Of a stretch of 64,000 nt of DNA, positions 33,120-42,075 are shown in pieces. The notes below the pieces were generated by a model. It saw nothing but the letters and a program-made list of their open reading frames with translations, ran no database searches and was not told the origin of the DNA. Source of the stretch: JAPOUP01 sp026708635 (GTDB lineage Bacteria; Pseudomonadota; Alphaproteobacteria; Rhodobacterales; Rhodobacteraceae); assembly GCA_965200115.1 (NCBI GenBank), contig OZ241336.1, forward strand, positions 434,001-498,000. Reading direction: 5' to 3'. Numbering within the stretch: the first letter of the stretch is position 1; each line of letters starts with the position of its first letter. The translations under genes and the position numbers were made by a program.

Positions 33120-34406
33120 ATGACGATGGATAAGAGATTCATACCCGTCGCGATGCTGGCCGGGGCGCTCGCGCTCGCGGGCTGCGGAGGCGGAAGCGAC
33201 ACCCCGGCGGCGTCCAATGGCGGCGACAACGGCGCTAATGGCGACAACGGCGCGAACCCACCGGCGACCAGTTCCACCGCCGAAAAGTTTGAGGTCGTGC
33301 GGATCACGGGAGCGAACTTCACCAACCGCGAAGACCGTGACGGAGGAAACGAGGGGCAGTGGGGGCACGCCCAACGTAAAGCGACCACGCAGGTCGCGAA
33401 CGTCGTCCTTACCTGTGACGCTGGCGTACAGTGCCGCTGGAGAATCAAGGACGGGGAGCTTGAGGTGACGAACGGGGCGACCGGCGAACTTGCCAGCGTT
33501 TATCGAGACAGAACCTCTCCGACGGCGACATCTTCGGTCGACAGCGGACGGGACTGGCTTTCGGACGCAAGCCTGATCGAGGGCGTTGGCCGGATCAGGC
33601 AGGGCGAGAACGCCGCTGAGGAAATCGTACTCATAAAGGGCGGAGTTCCCCTTGGGGTTGAACCTTCGAAATTCACTCAAGGAATGGGAATGAATGGACG
33701 TATCTCTTTCGAGTCGTTCGCCGGAAACTCGCCCGGAACATGGGCAGAAGGGGTAAACGAAAACGAAGTCAGGGAACGCGGTAATCGGGAAACCGATCTA
33801 AGAATATCCCACACGCGCGATGTAACGGGCGTGCCCGGTTCACCGAGGGCCCTCGCTCGCGACTACCTGGTTTTCGGGGCTTGGGAGGAAAGAGGACTGG
33901 AGTCAGAAGACTTCCCAGGTACTCCAAAACGCGGCGTCTTATGGGCGGGAAGCGAGCCTTACAACGAAACGCCGCACACAAGCATAGACGCGGCGCATTA
34001 CAGTGGGGGCGCGCTTGGCTTCCACAAGGCGGGCAGCGGGGACTGGAGTGAATGGGAAGGAGGCGTAGTCTTAAGGGCGGACTTCCCGAATGAAGTTATC
34101 GACGGACGGATCACGACCGCCGCCACAGACGCCCCCAAGGCTTTCCCCTCGGGAGTCACTCACATCAACATCCCGCCAACGCCTATAGACTCCCACAGAA
34201 TCGGCAGCACGGGAGTGACCGTCGCGGGCTCGACCGCCCCATCCTCGGGATCGTGGAACGCGGAATTCTTCGGTTATCCGGACGCGGATGGACCTTCCGG
34301 CATAGCGGGTGACTTCAAGGCTCTGAGGCCCGCAGCCGGAAACGTTGACCGCTATGAGATAGAGGGGGCGTTCGGCGCTGAGGTTATCCAACGGGGTTCA
34401 AACTAA
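33120..34406 (+). CDS. surface lipoprotein, paralogue of 4653-5927
   Basis: Predicted 428 residues, 20 bases after the porin stop with GAAAGGAAAC before the ATG. Signal peptide with lipobox LAGC-GGGS, then an Asn/Gly repeat linker. VVLTCDAGVQCRWRIKDGEL resembles the paired-cysteine strand unit of the operon A counterpart. The C-terminal half has AAHYSGGALGFHKAGSGDW, GVVLRADFPNEVIDGRI and a terminal YEIEGAFGA. Probably a TbpB-like barrel on the outer membrane surface; ligand unknown. Confidence 0.75.
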   Translation: MTMDKRFIPVAMLAGALALAGCGGGSDTPAASNGGDNGANGDNGANPPATSSTAEKFEVVRITGANFTNREDRDGGNEGQWGHAQRKATTQVANVVLTCDAGVQCRWRIKDGELEVTNGATGELASVYRDRTSPTATSSVDSGRDWLSDASLIEGVGRIRQGENAAEEIVLIKGGVPLGVEPSKFTQGMGMNGRISFESFAGNSPGTWAEGVNENEVRERGNRETDLRISHTRDVTGVPGSPRALARDYLVFGAWEERGLESEDFPGTPKRGVLWAGSEPYNETPHTSIDAAHYSGGALGFHKAGSGDWSEWEGGVVLRADFPNEVIDGRITTAATDAPKAFPSGVTHINIPPTPIDSHRIGSTGVTVAGSTAPSSGSWNAEFFGYPDADGPSGIAGDFKALRPAAGNVDRYEIEGAFGAEVIQRGSN

Positions 34407-34437
34407 CCTCCGGGTTTCACGAACTGACCCAAACCAC

Positions 34438-34467
34438 GACCCCCGGCGACGCGTTTCGCCGGGGGTC
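34438..34467 (+). terminator. intergenic hairpin between first and second lipoproteins (operon B)
   Basis: Twelve-base perfect stem GACCCCCGGCGA / TCGCCGGGGGTC with a six-base loop. Counterpart of 4595-4621 in operon A. Only ATTT follows, so termination would be partial at best. Confidence 0.65.
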
Positions 34468-34520
34468 ATTTCCACACCCCCGAAGCGCAACGGACCCTGA
34501 GCGGAAAGGCAGGAAATACC

Positions 34521-36314
34521 ATGAACGCATTGAACATGAACACATCGGCGAAACGCCTACTGCTGGGCGGCGTGGCCATACTCGGCGTCGTCGCTCTCGC
34601 CGGCTGCGGAGGCGGCGGAGGCACGCCGGCGGCGACCGGCGTCATCACCCAACCCACCCAGCTTTCGCTCGCCACGCTGAAAGCGGGAGACTCGGTTCCG
34701 GCGGGAACCTACACCATCACCGGCGACCGCGCGGAGATCGCCGCGATCTACGCGGCGCTGGTCGCCCGCGGCTCGACCGGCATACCCGCCACCACGGTTG
34801 AGGCCGGGGGCATCAAGCTGAGATGCTCGGGTGCCGGCTGCGGCATCGAGATCGACGAAGCCGCCGAAACCATCACGGTCACGGGCACCATCGAGGTCGC
34901 CGCCACCGACGGAAGGTTCCCCTCGGAAAGGCCGTCACGCACGCCCACCGTCAACACGGGCGCCACGAACGACGACAGCAAGGACGACGATGACGATATG
35001 AAAACCCCCGTCGTCTCGCTTTCCGCCGCCATGGTGAACGCGCCGGAGGGGCCGACGGCAAGGATAACTGTGACCTTGACCGCCCCCGCGCCGACCGGTG
35101 GACTCACGGTGAGCTATACGCTGGACGGCACCGCCGGTACGGTGACGGTACCCGCCACCCGAACATCTCACACCTTCGATGTCCCGATCACCGGCCAGGC
35201 TGTTGGGCAAACGCTTGATCTTGCCCTTGTCGATGATGACGACGATGGCTACGACCTCGGAACCGTAAGGACCTCCACCATAACGATCGTCATGCCGGGC
35301 ACGACGCCCACGGTCATGTTCTCCACCGCCTCGATGACCGTGGCGGAGGACGGAACGCCGACCATAGCGGTGAGCATAAGCCCCGCGCCGACCACGGCCT
35401 TCACGCTGAGCTACACCGTGACCGGCGGTGACGCCGCCCAAGGCACGGACTTCACGACGCCGGGCACGGTGAATATTGGAGTCGGGGATACATCCGTAAA
35501 CATCCCGGTCGCGATCACCGACGACAGCGCGACCGAGAGTGCGGAGACGCTTGTCCTCACCCTCACCCCAGGCACCGGCTACACCCTTGGAAGCACGGGC
35601 GTGTTCACCCTGACGATCACCGACAATGACGGCCCGCCGCCGCCGCCCCCCAACATCGAGGTCGGCACCGGCGGCCTTGTGACGAACGGCGATTTGGACA
35701 TCGGGCGAGTGAAAGGCGCGTTGGTCGGTTTCACTCCCGGCAGCGATAGCATCAACGCGCCCATACCGTCCCTGCCAAGCGACGCTTCACACTGGGGCGT
35801 GTGGCTGAGCGAACAGAATGACTTGATCGTATGGTACGGCGCTCCGGCGGGGACATATGATCAGGAAGGGCAGCTTAGTAGCGCTTTCGTCACAGACATA
35901 CAGTTCGACACCGCGAAAACGGCGAACTATCGCGGTTCCGTTCGCGGGCTTGGCCACCACGAATCTGGAGGAACGGAATCGTTTGGGGAGTTCACGGCGG
36001 CGATCAACCTGACGGCCAGTTTCGCCGCGGTTGACTCGGGCTCGTCGAGCACTCTCGCCGGAACCGTGTCCGGCTGGTCGGGAAGCGGGGCTGATTCGGC
36101 GTGGGGAACCGTCAATCTCAACAACGACGGTACCGTGTCCGGCGGAGCGGCCACTGGAGGCGAATGGGGGCACTATCTCTATAGGCAAGCCACCACGGGC
36201 GACCCGGACGGGGCCACCGGCTACGTGGACCTGAACTTCGCCGACATTTCTGAAGCTAACGGCGGAGGGACGGAATCCGCGATTGGCGCGTTCCACGCGA
36301 TCAAGCAGCAGTAG
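34521..36314 (+). CDS. large surface lipoprotein with Calx-beta repeats and TbpB-like C-terminus
   Basis: Predicted 597 residues, the same length as its operon A counterpart. Signal peptide with lipobox LAGC-GGGG; a small unit with IKLRCSGAGCGIEI; an acidic linker (DDSKDDDDD). Two beta modules follow: one with GGLTVSYTLDGTAGTV, one a clear Calx-beta (TVAEDGTPTIAVSI, FTLSYTVTGGDAAQGTDF, ESAETLVLTLTPG, ITDNDG). A PPPPPP linker leads to the C-terminal barrel (TANYRGSVRGLGHHESGG, INLTASFAAVD). Calx-beta modules bind Ca2+ and occur in adhesins. Start at the ATG with AAAGGCAGG upstream; MNTSAKR four codons later is possible. Confidence 0.75.
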   Translation: MNALNMNTSAKRLLLGGVAILGVVALAGCGGGGGTPAATGVITQPTQLSLATLKAGDSVPAGTYTITGDRAEIAAIYAALVARGSTGIPATTVEAGGIKLRCSGAGCGIEIDEAAETITVTGTIEVAATDGRFPSERPSRTPTVNTGATNDDSKDDDDDMKTPVVSLSAAMVNAPEGPTARITVTLTAPAPTGGLTVSYTLDGTAGTVTVPATRTSHTFDVPITGQAVGQTLDLALVDDDDDGYDLGTVRTSTITIVMPGTTPTVMFSTASMTVAEDGTPTIAVSISPAPTTAFTLSYTVTGGDAAQGTDFTTPGTVNIGVGDTSVNIPVAITDDSATESAETLVLTLTPGTGYTLGSTGVFTLTITDNDGPPPPPPNIEVGTGGLVTNGDLDIGRVKGALVGFTPGSDSINAPIPSLPSDASHWGVWLSEQNDLIVWYGAPAGTYDQEGQLSSAFVTDIQFDTAKTANYRGSVRGLGHHESGGTESFGEFTAAINLTASFAAVDSGSSSTLAGTVSGWSGSGADSAWGTVNLNNDGTVSGGAATGGEWGHYLYRQATTGDPDGATGYVDLNFADISEANGGGTESAIGAFHAIKQQ

Positions 36315-36347
36315 CCCCCGCGATCCGGCAACGGTGAACGAACTTAG

Positions 36348-36371
36348 GGGGCGGCCTTCCGGGGCCGCCCC
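36348..36371 (+). terminator. intergenic GC hairpin identical to operon A's
   Basis: GGGGCGGCC-TTCCGG-GGCCGCCCC, base for base the same as 2657-2680 read on the minus strand. It lies 34 bases after the second lipoprotein stop. Confidence 0.65.
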
Positions 36372-36402
36372 TTCCTTCCAGACAGGAAACGGAGAGGTAG
36401 AC

Positions 36403-36990
36403 ATGAAACGACTTGCGGTGACGCTCGCCGCCGCGCTGATGGCGACGGTGCTGGCCGCGCCGGCGGTGGCGCAGGACATCCAGACGGCGGCCGACGCCTC
36501 AACGGTCCTTGACAACCAGGCGAAAGGGATAACGAACGGCCAACAGTTGACGTCACCCATCCGGGGTTCGTCGATACAGACGCCCATAAAGACAACGGGA
36601 TACTTTGGCCTCGCTCCCGCCGGAGAATTTTTCATTGGCACGCTCGGGACCGGAAGCGGTACCGGCTGCCCCTTCGTGAACGCCTACAGGTCGTCAGACA
36701 CATACAGGCCCGGAGACATGTTCAGGGTTGATAGCTGCGGCTATCCGGGCGGTGGCGTGACCTATGTCGGCGTCCGGGTTTACGGCGTGATCTGCTCGGC
36801 CGATGGATCAAACTGCCAGAACCTGGAGAACGGCATCACCAATCCCCAGCAGTATGAAACCGGAGGCTATGTCGCCCTTCTGAAACCGGAACGGGAATGC
36901 AGTCAGCCAAAATGGCCCACCGACGCCCTGCGCAGGGCGGGAGCGCCCGCCTACGCGGAATGGTGCGACTATGGCGTTCGGATTGAATAG
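36403..36990 (+). CDS. exported protein of unknown function in operon B
   Basis: Predicted 195 residues with a Sec signal peptide (MKRLAVTLAAALMATVLAAP, cleavage near VA-Q) and no lipobox. The GGAGAGGTAGAC ribosome site is well placed. The mature part has several cysteines (GCPFVNAY, DSCGYPGGG, GVICSADGSNCQN, RECSQPKW, EWCDYG) that could form disulfides. No counterpart in operon A. Probably periplasmic or secreted; family not recognised. Confidence 0.65.
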   Translation: MKRLAVTLAAALMATVLAAPAVAQDIQTAADASTVLDNQAKGITNGQQLTSPIRGSSIQTPIKTTGYFGLAPAGEFFIGTLGTGSGTGCPFVNAYRSSDTYRPGDMFRVDSCGYPGGGVTYVGVRVYGVICSADGSNCQNLENGITNPQQYETGGYVALLKPERECSQPKWPTDALRRAGAPAYAEWCDYGVRIE

Positions 36991-37092
36991 TAACGAACGG
37001 CGCGAAATCGCCTGACACGCTCGGCGGAAACGCCGACCCCGTCTTCCCGGCGCGGTATCCAACGCCGCCCGCGCATGTCCTCTCAGACAGAC

Positions 37093-37170
37093 ACGGGCGG
37101 CCCGGCCCGCGCCGGGGAGACCGGCGTGCTGGCGGGGAGGCGCATGCGGGGCGGTCTCCGGGCCGCCCGT
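37093..37170 (+). repeat. inverted repeat before truncated lipoprotein gene
   Basis: ACGGGCGGCCCGG (37093-37105) and its reverse complement (37158-37170) enclose about 52 bases, 20 bases before the next start. It may end the transcript of the exported-protein gene. Confidence 0.5.
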
Positions 37171-37190
37171 GGAAACGAAAGGAGAGAGCG

Positions 37191-37349
37191 ATGCCGGTAC
37201 CGAAACCGTATCTGTCCGCCGTCACCCTGGCGGGCGCGCTGGCCCTCGCCGGATGCGGCGGTGGAGGCGGCGCGGGCGGTAGCGGCCTTCAACCGGTATG
37301 GTGCGGTCTTCAGCATATGGGCGGAGCGGCCATGCTCTCTCCACTTTGA
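37191..37349 (+). pseudogene. lipoprotein gene cut by IS1634-type insertion
   Basis: GAAAGGAGAGAGCG then ATG; MPVPKPYLSAVTLAGALALAGC-GGGG is a clear lipoprotein signal peptide like that of the 4653-5927 protein. The frame stops after 52 residues, 7 bases before the IS terminal repeat. In gene order it would be operon B's third lipoprotein, counterpart of 1247-2332. The rest is not found on the other side of the IS, so a deletion accompanied the insertion. Confidence 0.65.
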
Positions 37350-37355
37350 GCACCC

Positions 37356-39405
37356 TAAACCGAACTTCCAGAGGCGCCAAGCGGATTTTTCTCTGGAAGT
37401 GTAGCGTTTTCAATGCGCTACGCGGGCCCGGGGTTTCCTGAGGGCCAGATTATATGGCCATGTAAAATGCCGTCTCCAAAAACGAGTTCCGATGCCGAGA
37501 CCTGGAATAAGGCTTTTTTTTCCGCAGTCCGCGCCTGACGGCACAGTCAGGATCGCCTACATGTATGGCCATGTATATCGAGTCCGTCCCCAACCGCAGT
37601 TCGCCCCCCGCCGCGCTCCTCCGCGAGACATGGTGGGACAGGGACGCCAGGAAAGTGCGCAAGCGCACGCTGGCCAACCTCTCGAAGCTGCCGCCCGAAC
37701 TCGTCGAGGAGATCCGCGCCTGCCTCAGGGGCGCCGCCGCAAGGCCGCTCGACGGGGCGTCCGGGATCGCGTCCCCGCTGCCCCACGGCGGCGTCGCGGC
37801 GGCGCTCGGGACGCTCCGGAAGACCGGCGTCGACCGGGTCATCTCCCCGCGGCCGTCCCGGCGGCGCGACCTCGCGGTCGCCATGGTCGTGGCCCGCATC
37901 GTCGCGCCAGGGGCCAGGCCCGCCACGGCCCGGGGCCTCTCCCCGGAGAGCGCGACCGACACGCTCGGCCGGACGCTCGGCGTCGGCGACGCCGACGGGA
38001 ACGGGCCCTGCGCCGCCATGGACTGGCTTCTGGCGCGGCAGGAGCGCATCGAGGCCGGGATCGCCCGGCGCCATCTCGGCGAGCGTTCCCTGGTGCTCTG
38101 GGACCTGACCTCGGTCTGGATGGAGGGCCGGGGCCGCGCGCTCGCGAGGTTCGGCCACTCCCGCGACGGCGGGAAGGGCAGGCTGCAGGCCGGGTTCGGC
38201 CTCATGTGCGACCGCGAGGGGCGGCCGGTCGCCGTGGAGGTCTTCGAGGGCAACGCCTCCGATCCGTCGACCGTCGCGACGGCCGCCCGCCGGCTCAGGG
38301 ACCGCTTCGGCCTCGACCGGGTGGTCCTGGTCGGCGACCGCGGCATGCTGACCGACGCGCGGCCGCGCGAGGACGTCCGGCCCGCCGGGCTCGACTGGAT
38401 CACCGCGCTCCGGGCGTCCGCGATCCGCGCCCCGGCCGGGAACGGCGCCCTGCAGCCGTCGCCGTTCGACGACATGGACATGGCCGGGATCGCCTGCGCG
38501 GAGCTCTTCCCGGGCGAGCGCCTGACGGTGTGCCGCAACCCGCTCCCCGCCGGGGAGCGCGCCCGCGGGCGCCAGGACCCGCTGCGGGCGACCGGGAGGG
38601 CCATCCGCGAGGCCGGGGCGGCGACCCGGCGCGGGAGGAACCGCCCCAGGGCGCGACGGCGATCGCCCTGAGGCTGGAGAGGGCCCTGGCGTCGCGGAAG
38701 ATGCGGAAGCACTTCACCGTCGACGTCCGGGAGGACGGCTTCCCGTGGCGGCGCGACGCGGAGAGCGTCGCCGCGGAGGAGGCGCCGGACGGCTTCTACG
38801 TGATCCGCACCAGCCTTCCCGAAAGCGTCATGGCGGCCGGCGAGACGGTCAGGGCCTACAAGTCCCTCGCCCGCGTGGAGCGCGCGTTCCGGACGATGAA
38901 GACCGTGGACCTGAAGGTGCGCCCGGTCCACCACCGCCTCGCCGGCCGGGTCCGGGCCCACGTCCTGCTCCGCATGCTCGCCCATTACGTGGAATGGCAC
39001 ATGCGGGAGGCCCTGAAGCCGCTGCCGGTCCATGACGGGGAGCCGGCGGCGGCGGCATCCCCCGTCGCGCCCGCCGAACCCTCGGACGCGGCCGCGCTCA
39101 AGGCGGCGTCGGGGCGGACGGCGTCCGGACTGCCGGCCCAAGGGTTCCAGGGCCTGATGGCGCACCTGGCGCACCTGGCGCACCTGGCGACCCTGTCGAG
39201 GCTGCGCGTGAGGCCGAGGTCGGAATCCGCCGCGGAGTTCGAGATGACGTCGACGCCGCTGCAGGCCGAGGCGTTCCGGCTTCTTGGCGTCCGGATCCCC
39301 TGAAGCGACCGATTCCCGCCCAGTGCCGTGAATCCGGATCCCGGGGGTTTCGTCCCGGAATCAATCAGGTAGCTCTTGGGGCACTCTGGAAGTTCGGCTT
39401 AAAGC
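37356..39405 (+). mobile_element. IS1634-family insertion sequence
   Basis: Terminal inverted repeats TAAACCGAACTTCCAGAG (left, from 37356) and TAAGCCGAACTTCCAGAG (right, read inward from about 39402) bound an element of about 2.05 kb with a DDE transposase gene. The left end contains further hairpins (CTTCCAGAG/CTCTGGAAG and GTAGCG/CGCTAC). A solo copy of about 125 bases of this left end lies at 45003-45128. A target duplication was not identified. Confidence 0.75.
37565..39303 (+). pseudogene. IS1634-family transposase with one frameshift
   Basis: The first frame runs from MAMYIESVPN to about 38630 with LVLWDLTSVWMEG (first Asp) and DRVVLVGDRGMLTD (second Asp). The remainder, from EEPPQGATAIALRLERAL through YKSLARVERAFRTMKTVDLK (the Y-R-E-K catalytic Glu) to LLGVRIP, is in another frame. 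A single-base shift near 38630-38640 joins them; about 580 residues in total. All catalytic residues survive, so the break looks recent. Programmed frameshifting is not usual for this family. Confidence 0.8.
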
Positions 39406-39424
39406 CGCTCGCCAATCAAGCCGC

Positions 39425-40351
39425 CTATAGCTCCTGAGATTGAGCGCCCAAAAGAAAATCCAACTCATCCGGATCAATTTGGTCGATATTCGCGAGATGC
39501 CGCTTGAGAGCGACGCGGCTGACCTTCATCCTCACCGCCAACCTGTTCACTAACCCCTTGAGTTTGGACAAATCCGCCACACTTGGTATTTTCGCTCGCG
39601 TGGGAGGCATCAATAGCATGGCGGCGAATGCGTTGGCTCGCTGCTCCACGGATGGTGACGCCCAAGGCGTGCTGCTGTGTGTCAATTGGCGAGCGCGGCT
39701 ACGGTCAAACAGGATATGACACAATTCGTGCGCCAGGGTGAAGCGCCTGCCATTCGACAGATTTCGGGCGTTATCCAAATTTATCAGAATCGTCGCCTGT
39801 AAGTCCTGGCCAGCGAGCGCGACGCCCCGCGGTCCCTGCTCGCCCAACCTGACCTCCCTGACGATAACGCCGAGTGTCTCGAGGATGCTTTCGATACGCG
39901 TCAGGGGAGCTTCCGGGTCAGGATCGATTTCATCCAGGATATCGAGAGCCAGTGAATATCCGCTATGCCAGGGAGAGGAAGTGGTCCATGCGGGTATTTC
40001 CGATACCAGCTCCGACAGACCCGCTGAATCCTCCTCCTTCGTGCGGGCGTTGAAATACTCGACCAATAACACGGCGGCGGCATCGCCAGATATATTCGGT
40101 GATAAATCCCCGAACATCGCCACCTCGGGGGACAAACTCCCCCACCATGACCTATCCGCGAGCGAAAGCGGTCGCTTCAGTTTTTCCAGAGCGGCAATAA
40201 ATTTCCCGGTCAACGCCTTTGGTTCCGGACTCGAGTCAAGATACCAGGACAGAGCGGTGATTCCGGCGGGTCTATGGCGTATTTCCCCCAGCGCGCCCGC
40301 AGTTCGTCCACCCACGTCGCCGAATTCGACGCCTGTCGCTCCAGAAACCAC
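39425..40351 (-). CDS. ImmA/IrrE-type zinc metallopeptidase (C-terminal part of a probably split gene)
   Basis: This 308-residue frame carries RRFTLAHELCHILFDRSRA (HExxH zinc motif) and a downstream Glu in VEQRANAFAAMLLMP, the signature of ImmA/IrrE peptidases that cleave phage or stress repressors. The first 20 or so residues overlap the coding frame of the upstream gene and look artefactual. Coding-like sequence starts near PAGITALSWYLDSSPEP. Joining the two frames near 40280-40300 gives one protein of about 530 residues, so a frameshift is likely. The two-gene reading remains possible. Confidence 0.6.
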   Translation of the reverse strand: MVSGATGVEFGDVGGRTAGALGEIRHRPAGITALSWYLDSSPEPKALTGKFIAALEKLKRPLSLADRSWWGSLSPEVAMFGDLSPNISGDAAAVLLVEYFNARTKEEDSAGLSELVSEIPAWTTSSPWHSGYSLALDILDEIDPDPEAPLTRIESILETLGVIVREVRLGEQGPRGVALAGQDLQATILINLDNARNLSNGRRFTLAHELCHILFDRSRARQLTHSSTPWASPSVEQRANAFAAMLLMPPTRAKIPSVADLSKLKGLVNRLAVRMKVSRVALKRHLANIDQIDPDELDFLLGAQSQEL

Positions 40352-40944
40352 TCAACCGCGGAAAAAAGAGAGGTCGCGACTGCGTCCACCGAAACCCGTG
40401 CCACCCCGTCTTCCACGATAAACGTTGCATCATACGCACCGGGCTGAACCCGATCACCCCAGGAAAATTCCAGATCATCCTCAATACGCTGCAGAAAGAC
40501 ATCGGGCAGAATGGCTCCTTCGGAAGCGGCGCGCAGTGAATGCCTGCCTGCCCAGCGCTGCCAGGGGGAAAATCGATCAAAGTCGTCACCGGCGCTTTCC
40601 AGCATCGCCAGATATGCCGCTCTCGAGGAGCGGGGTCTGCTGTCCCCGAAACGCCCACCTGGCGGCAAGCGCTTTTCGTGCAGAAGGGGCATCCAGTTAT
40701 CGGCTATCCAGATAAACAGGGGTGCCAGAAACCATCGAATTTCCTGCACCTCGACAGCTCCGCTCTGGGTATCGAGCCGAAGTTCGCAAAGATTTAGGTT
40801 GGCGACCCAAAGACGCCACTCACCCCATGAGCCCTTCCAGTCTTCTGGCTCCGCACCGGAGACGGCGGTGGGCAGCGATCTTATCTCCAGGGCAAAACTG
40901 GACTTCTCCCCGAAAATCTCGAACGGAGCTTCAGCCACCGACAT
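40210..40944 (-). CDS. N-terminal part of ImmA/IrrE-type protein, or separate upstream protein
   Basis: Predicted 244 residues from MSVAEAPFEIFG (GGAGGTCGTC before the ATG). Contains SWGEWRLWVANLNLCELRL, RWFLAPLFIWIADNW, FSPWQRWAGRHSLRAAS and WVDELRARWGKYAI, with many Trp. The end (DPPESPLCPGILTRVRNQRR) reads like out-of-frame translation of sequence that, in the other frame, continues into the peptidase. Function of this domain unknown; likely a sensor or substrate-binding region. Confidence 0.55.
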   Translation of the reverse strand: MSVAEAPFEIFGEKSSFALEIRSLPTAVSGAEPEDWKGSWGEWRLWVANLNLCELRLDTQSGAVEVQEIRWFLAPLFIWIADNWMPLLHEKRLPPGGRFGDSRPRSSRAAYLAMLESAGDDFDRFSPWQRWAGRHSLRAASEGAILPDVFLQRIEDDLEFSWGDRVQPGAYDATFIVEDGVARVSVDAVATSLFSAVEWFLERQASNSATWVDELRARWGKYAIDPPESPLCPGILTRVRNQRR

Positions 40945-41219
40945 GACGACCTCCAAAAGCGTCCCTGACCTTTTTTTCTGGTCGCGTAAGCCCGGAGATC
41001 CCTACTCCGAATGCGGCCTTCCCTGCGCCACCGTTTCTTCAGATCAAGGTCCATCTTATCCCATGCCTCAGGATATCCGTGCCAGATTTCACCCTCTTCC
41101 GTCGTCCCTGTCCTGCGGGCGACGAACCCGACGCCGTTATACGTCGCCCCAATGTTTTCCCGACCGGCTCGGCGGAAGCAGGTATCTCCCGGGCAATGGA
41201 ACTGCTCCACGCCGGGCAC
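40881..41219 (-). CDS. small hypothetical protein upstream of the peptidase locus
   Basis: A 112-residue frame whose middle (EIWHGYPEAWDKMDLDLKKRWRREGRIRSRDLRAYATR in pieces) has a convincing coding character. Its last 20 residues overlap the start of the next gene and may be an out-of-frame extension. No domain recognised. Same strand and adjacent to an ImmA/IrrE peptidase, so a joint stress/defence role is conceivable. Confidence 0.35.
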   Translation of the reverse strand: MPGVEQFHCPGDTCFRRAGRENIGATYNGVGFVARRTGTTEEGEIWHGYPEAWDKMDLDLKKRWRREGRIRSRDLRAYATRKKGQGRFWRSSCRWLKLRSRFSGRSPVLPWR

Positions 41220-41382
41220 TTCACGCCAGGGTTCCGGGCGGTAATGGGTTCGCAGTGCCTTGGACTCGCTTAATGGAGTCGTTTTGCCTTACCCATCACA
41301 TACCCGTCCGAGACCTGACCGAATTCCGTTCACGATCGTTCCCTGTCGATAACAGCCTCGGTTCCGGGCCGACGGTTCGTCA

Positions 41383-42063
41383 TCATGGGTTCCATCGCCG
41401 GGATTCGAGCCACGTCAATAGCCGACCCCTCGCCAACCCCGCCCAGTCACCGACCCGGCCCGCCACGGCACCAGCGTTCAGGCGAAACAGGCCGGTCGCC
41501 CGCCTGCGGAACTGCCGCCACATGGCGCGAAGCAGAAAATATCCGAACGCCAGAAACGCGAGGAAGAAGATGTTGAACCACGGCACCGTAACGACGTCCG
41601 GATCATTGACGGGCCGGATGCCAACCGCGTTCGGATAGATCGAAAGGAACCGATTGCGCCAACCATAGTGCGTGATCACAACCCATCGCTCCAGTCCGGG
41701 CACCGACATGTTGGAGGACGCGACCGCCTGCAGGTCGGATGAATCAAACTTGAAGTATGGCGGCCAGATCCAGCCCGTATCCTCGTTCCGATACACCATG
41801 ACTCCCTCGGCGTCGCGGCGGATGAACCCCAGAAGAAACGATTTTCTCCGCTGGGTGTTGATGAGCCGGACATCACGGGTTTCATGTTCGGCGGAGGCGC
41901 TGTCGGACTGCGCGTAGAACACCCGGTTCACTGACGAAAAGTCCATCCGGATAACTTCCGTCGAAGTGATGCGCGCCACGTCATGCTGCGGAAGGGCGTA
42001 ATGCAGGAGAGCGAGCGCCAGCACGACGATAACCGCACGCAGGGAAATCCATACCGCTCGCAT
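41383..42063 (-). CDS. DUF1523 family membrane protein
   Basis: Predicted 226 residues: an N-terminal membrane helix (ISLRAVIVVLALALLHYALP), a periplasmic domain with VYRNEDTGWIWPPYFKFDSS and VITHYGWRNRFLSIYPNAVG, and a second helix (IFFLAFLAFGYFLLRAM). These motifs are hallmarks of DUF1523, common in Rhodobacterales. Function unknown. It follows the 42076-42351 membrane protein by 12 bases, in one operon. Confidence 0.8.
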   Translation of the reverse strand: MRAVWISLRAVIVVLALALLHYALPQHDVARITSTEVIRMDFSSVNRVFYAQSDSASAEHETRDVRLINTQRRKSFLLGFIRRDAEGVMVYRNEDTGWIWPPYFKFDSSDLQAVASSNMSVPGLERWVVITHYGWRNRFLSIYPNAVGIRPVNDPDVVTVPWFNIFFLAFLAFGYFLLRAMWRQFRRRATGLFRLNAGAVAGRVGDWAGLARGRLLTWLESRRWNP

Positions 42064-42075
42064 GGGAAACTCTCC

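Noticed and set aside
34438..34467. canonical Rho-independent terminator
   Set aside because: The stem is strong but not followed by a run of T. It is listed as a hairpin with uncertain termination activity.
37450..39183. 577-residue minus-strand frame and an alternative plus-strand frame through the IS1634 transposase
   Set aside because: Both are Arg/Pro/Gly-rich shadow frames. The true transposase frames carry the DDE residues.
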